Assembly (NCBI GenBank): GCA_005882255.1
Contig: VBEZ01000178.1
Coordinates: 1-49,871 of the forward strand
Source: Chloroflexota bacterium
GTDB taxonomy: Bacteria > Chloroflexota > Limnocylindria > P2-11E
Length of the DNA: 49,871 bases
Direction: 5' to 3'
Shown: one piece after another, positions 49,097 through 49,871 of the stretch
Layout of the letters: every line of letters begins with the position of its first letter
How positions within the stretch are numbered: position 1 is the stretch's first letter
Position numbers and translations under genes: made by a program
Notes under the pieces: generated by a model
The model's input: only the letters and a program-made list of their open reading frames with translations
Database searches by the model: none
Told to the model about the DNA's origin: nothing

Positions 49097-49554
49097 ACCG
49101 AGACCCGGTCACGGAGGAACAGCCACGCTCCGATGACGACGAGGATGATCGGCCAGGCCTGCTGGATCGTCCGCCCGCCCTCGTCGCCGAAGGCACCGCC
49201 CGCGCCGGCGATGATCGTGAAGATCGCGCCCGGGATCAGCGGCCACCACCGCGCTCGCTGAGGCGAACGGCGCGCTGCTAGGTCGACACCGTAGATCGCA
49301 AGGAACCCCATGCCGAGGCCGAGCACCACCGCCTCGCGGGTGACGGCGAAGTCCTGGAGGATGATGCCGGCGCCGAGCCCGGTGAGGATGCCGGCCGCGA
49401 TGAGCAGCCCGTAGCGACGGGTCGCGGCGTACGCGGCGACGAAGACGAGTCCGATCACGAGGACGATCACGTCGGCGTCGAGGTGCAGCCACTGGATGGC
49501 GAACAGCGTCGCGCCGATCACGATCAGGATGACGCCCGGTAGCCAACCGCTCAT
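49093..49554 (-). CDS. Small membrane protein, DUF5668/LiaF-like helix hairpins
   Basis: The 153-residue protein has about five to six hydrophobic helices: GVILIVIGATLFAIQWL, DVIVLVIGLVFVAAYAA, GLLIAAGILTGLGAGIIL, AVVLGLGMGFLAIYGV, WPLIPGAIFTIIAGAGG and AWPIILVVIGAWLFLRD. The repeated Gly-rich short helices and the WP-I-x-V-x-G-A-W-L pattern are typical of small membrane proteins related to LiaF/DUF5668. Its function is unknown. The ATG at 49554 is preferred over TTG 49569 and GTG 49563. The ThDP enzyme gene begins inside its last codons. Confidence 0.75.
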   Translation of the reverse strand: MSGWLPGVILIVIGATLFAIQWLHLDADVIVLVIGLVFVAAYAATRRYGLLIAAGILTGLGAGIILQDFAVTREAVVLGLGMGFLAIYGVDLAARRSPQRARWWPLIPGAIFTIIAGAGGAFGDEGGRTIQQAWPIILVVIGAWLFLRDRVSV

Positions 49555-49573
49555 ATCACGCACGAGCAAAGCA

Positions 49574-49589
49574 TCACCCGTCCGGGTGA
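49574..49589. repeat. Inverted repeat TCACCCG-TC-CGGGTGA
   Basis: Perfect 7-bp arms with a 2-bp centre between the divergent starts at 49554 and 49671. The short centre suits a dimeric DNA-binding protein better than an RNA hairpin. Nearby at 49621-49650, GGGGGATGC occurs twice in 14 bp. Confidence 0.45.
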
Positions 49590-49670
49590 AACCTCAAGGG
49601 GAGGGACCCCGCTCCCCTGTACGGGGGATGCCGGTCGGGGGATGCGGGCCTACGGTCCCGGCAGGAGAGC

Positions 49671-49871
49671 ATGGTCACCTGGGAGATGCCCGATGGCACC
49701 GAGTTCCGATACCTCGGTATCGGCGTATCCGACGCCGCCCTCCGGGAATTCGTGCTCCGCTTCATGTCCAGCGAGGCCATGTCCTGGGACGCCTCGACCT
49801 GGGACGACCGGCAGCTCGAGCTCGCCTTCCTGCGGCGTTTCGGCGAGACGATCAAGGTGCTGCGGGAGAAG
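49671..49871 (+). CDS. Hypothetical protein, N-terminal fragment (cut by window end)
   Basis: A frame of 67 codons opens at ATG 49671 after a clear Shine-Dalgarno (gcaggag) and runs off the right edge without a stop. It begins MVTWEMPDGTEFRYLGIGVSDAALREFVLRF and has no signal peptide or membrane helix. I do not recognise it. It is divergent from the small membrane protein gene, with the inverted repeat between. Confidence 0.6.
   Translation, partial: MVTWEMPDGTEFRYLGIGVSDAALREFVLRFMSSEAMSWDASTWDDRQLELAFLRRFGETIKVLREK

Noticed and set aside
1-49871. tRNA, rRNA, CRISPR array, insertion sequence or phage genes
   Set aside because: I found no cloverleaf, rRNA motif, regular short repeats with spacers, or transposase/integrase motifs.

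Overview
The window is a gene-dense, high-G+C (about two-thirds G+C) bacterial chromosome segment with 51 protein genes (two cut by the edges, one apparently broken). I see no tRNA, rRNA, CRISPR array, insertion sequence or phage gene. The content suggests a free-living, aerobic soil or freshwater bacterium of the Chloroflexota or Actinobacteriota type: oligopeptide and osmoprotectant ABC importers, paired dynamin-like GTPases, an ECF42-type sigma factor with a DGPF/YCII partner, class III cyclase signalling, and a deoC-aldehyde dehydrogenase cluster. I cannot fix the phylum from the sequence alone.

Layout. 1-3852 holds mostly small unrelated genes: a beta-lactamase-fold hydrolase tail, a lipoprotein, a His-containing membrane protein, an RDD protein, an AlkZ-like winged-helix protein and a pterin-dehydratase/VOC fusion. 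3897-7248 has two regulator-plus-enzyme units: TetR with a divergent MDR reductase, and ArsR-SRPBCC-VOC, each with a readable promoter and likely operator. 7517-10554 is regulatory: an orphan response regulator, then a truncated YCII protein and its ECF42 sigma factor. 10571-15713 has a lytic transglycosylase, a membrane protein and a first oligopeptide ABC importer whose second permease gene is broken. 15813-20553 holds a 10-TM membrane domain fused in frame to a Tat-signal haem peroxidase, followed by a REC-MshEN-REC-TM-GAF signalling protein. 20589-23810 is deoC plus an active and a half-length, catalytically dead aldehyde dehydrogenase. 24510-28373 is a second oligopeptide importer plus GNAT. 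29349-32641 is a two-gene dynamin-like GTPase operon on the minus strand. 32738-36140 has a secreted phosphodiester glycosidase, a DHA2 drug exporter and a DUF1684 protein. 36144-40780 is a cyclase/AAA/TPR regulator divergent from a cyclic-nucleotide-binding protein and a flavoprotein. 41357-46451 is an osmoprotectant ABC importer whose operon ends with a three-blade lectin-like protein and a disulfide-reductase-like flavoprotein. The right end has a UBP zinc-finger protein, msrA, a ThDP enzyme, a small membrane protein and a truncated hypothetical gene.

How it works together. Most genes sit in short operons with 1-35 bp overlaps (ATGA, GTGA and possibly CTGA junctions). Many genes without a Shine-Dalgarno have a TANNNT box 6-7 bp before an ATG or GTG, which points to leaderless mRNAs as a common start mode here. 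Several convergent genes overlap or abut at their stops, leaving no room for intrinsic terminators.

The strongest candidates for something undescribed are the His-rich membrane domain/Tat peroxidase fusion (which has lost the usual distal His), the dynamin pair, the osmoprotectant-lectin-flavoprotein operon, the REC-MshEN-REC-TM-GAF protein and the two CTG-start, stop-coupled genes.
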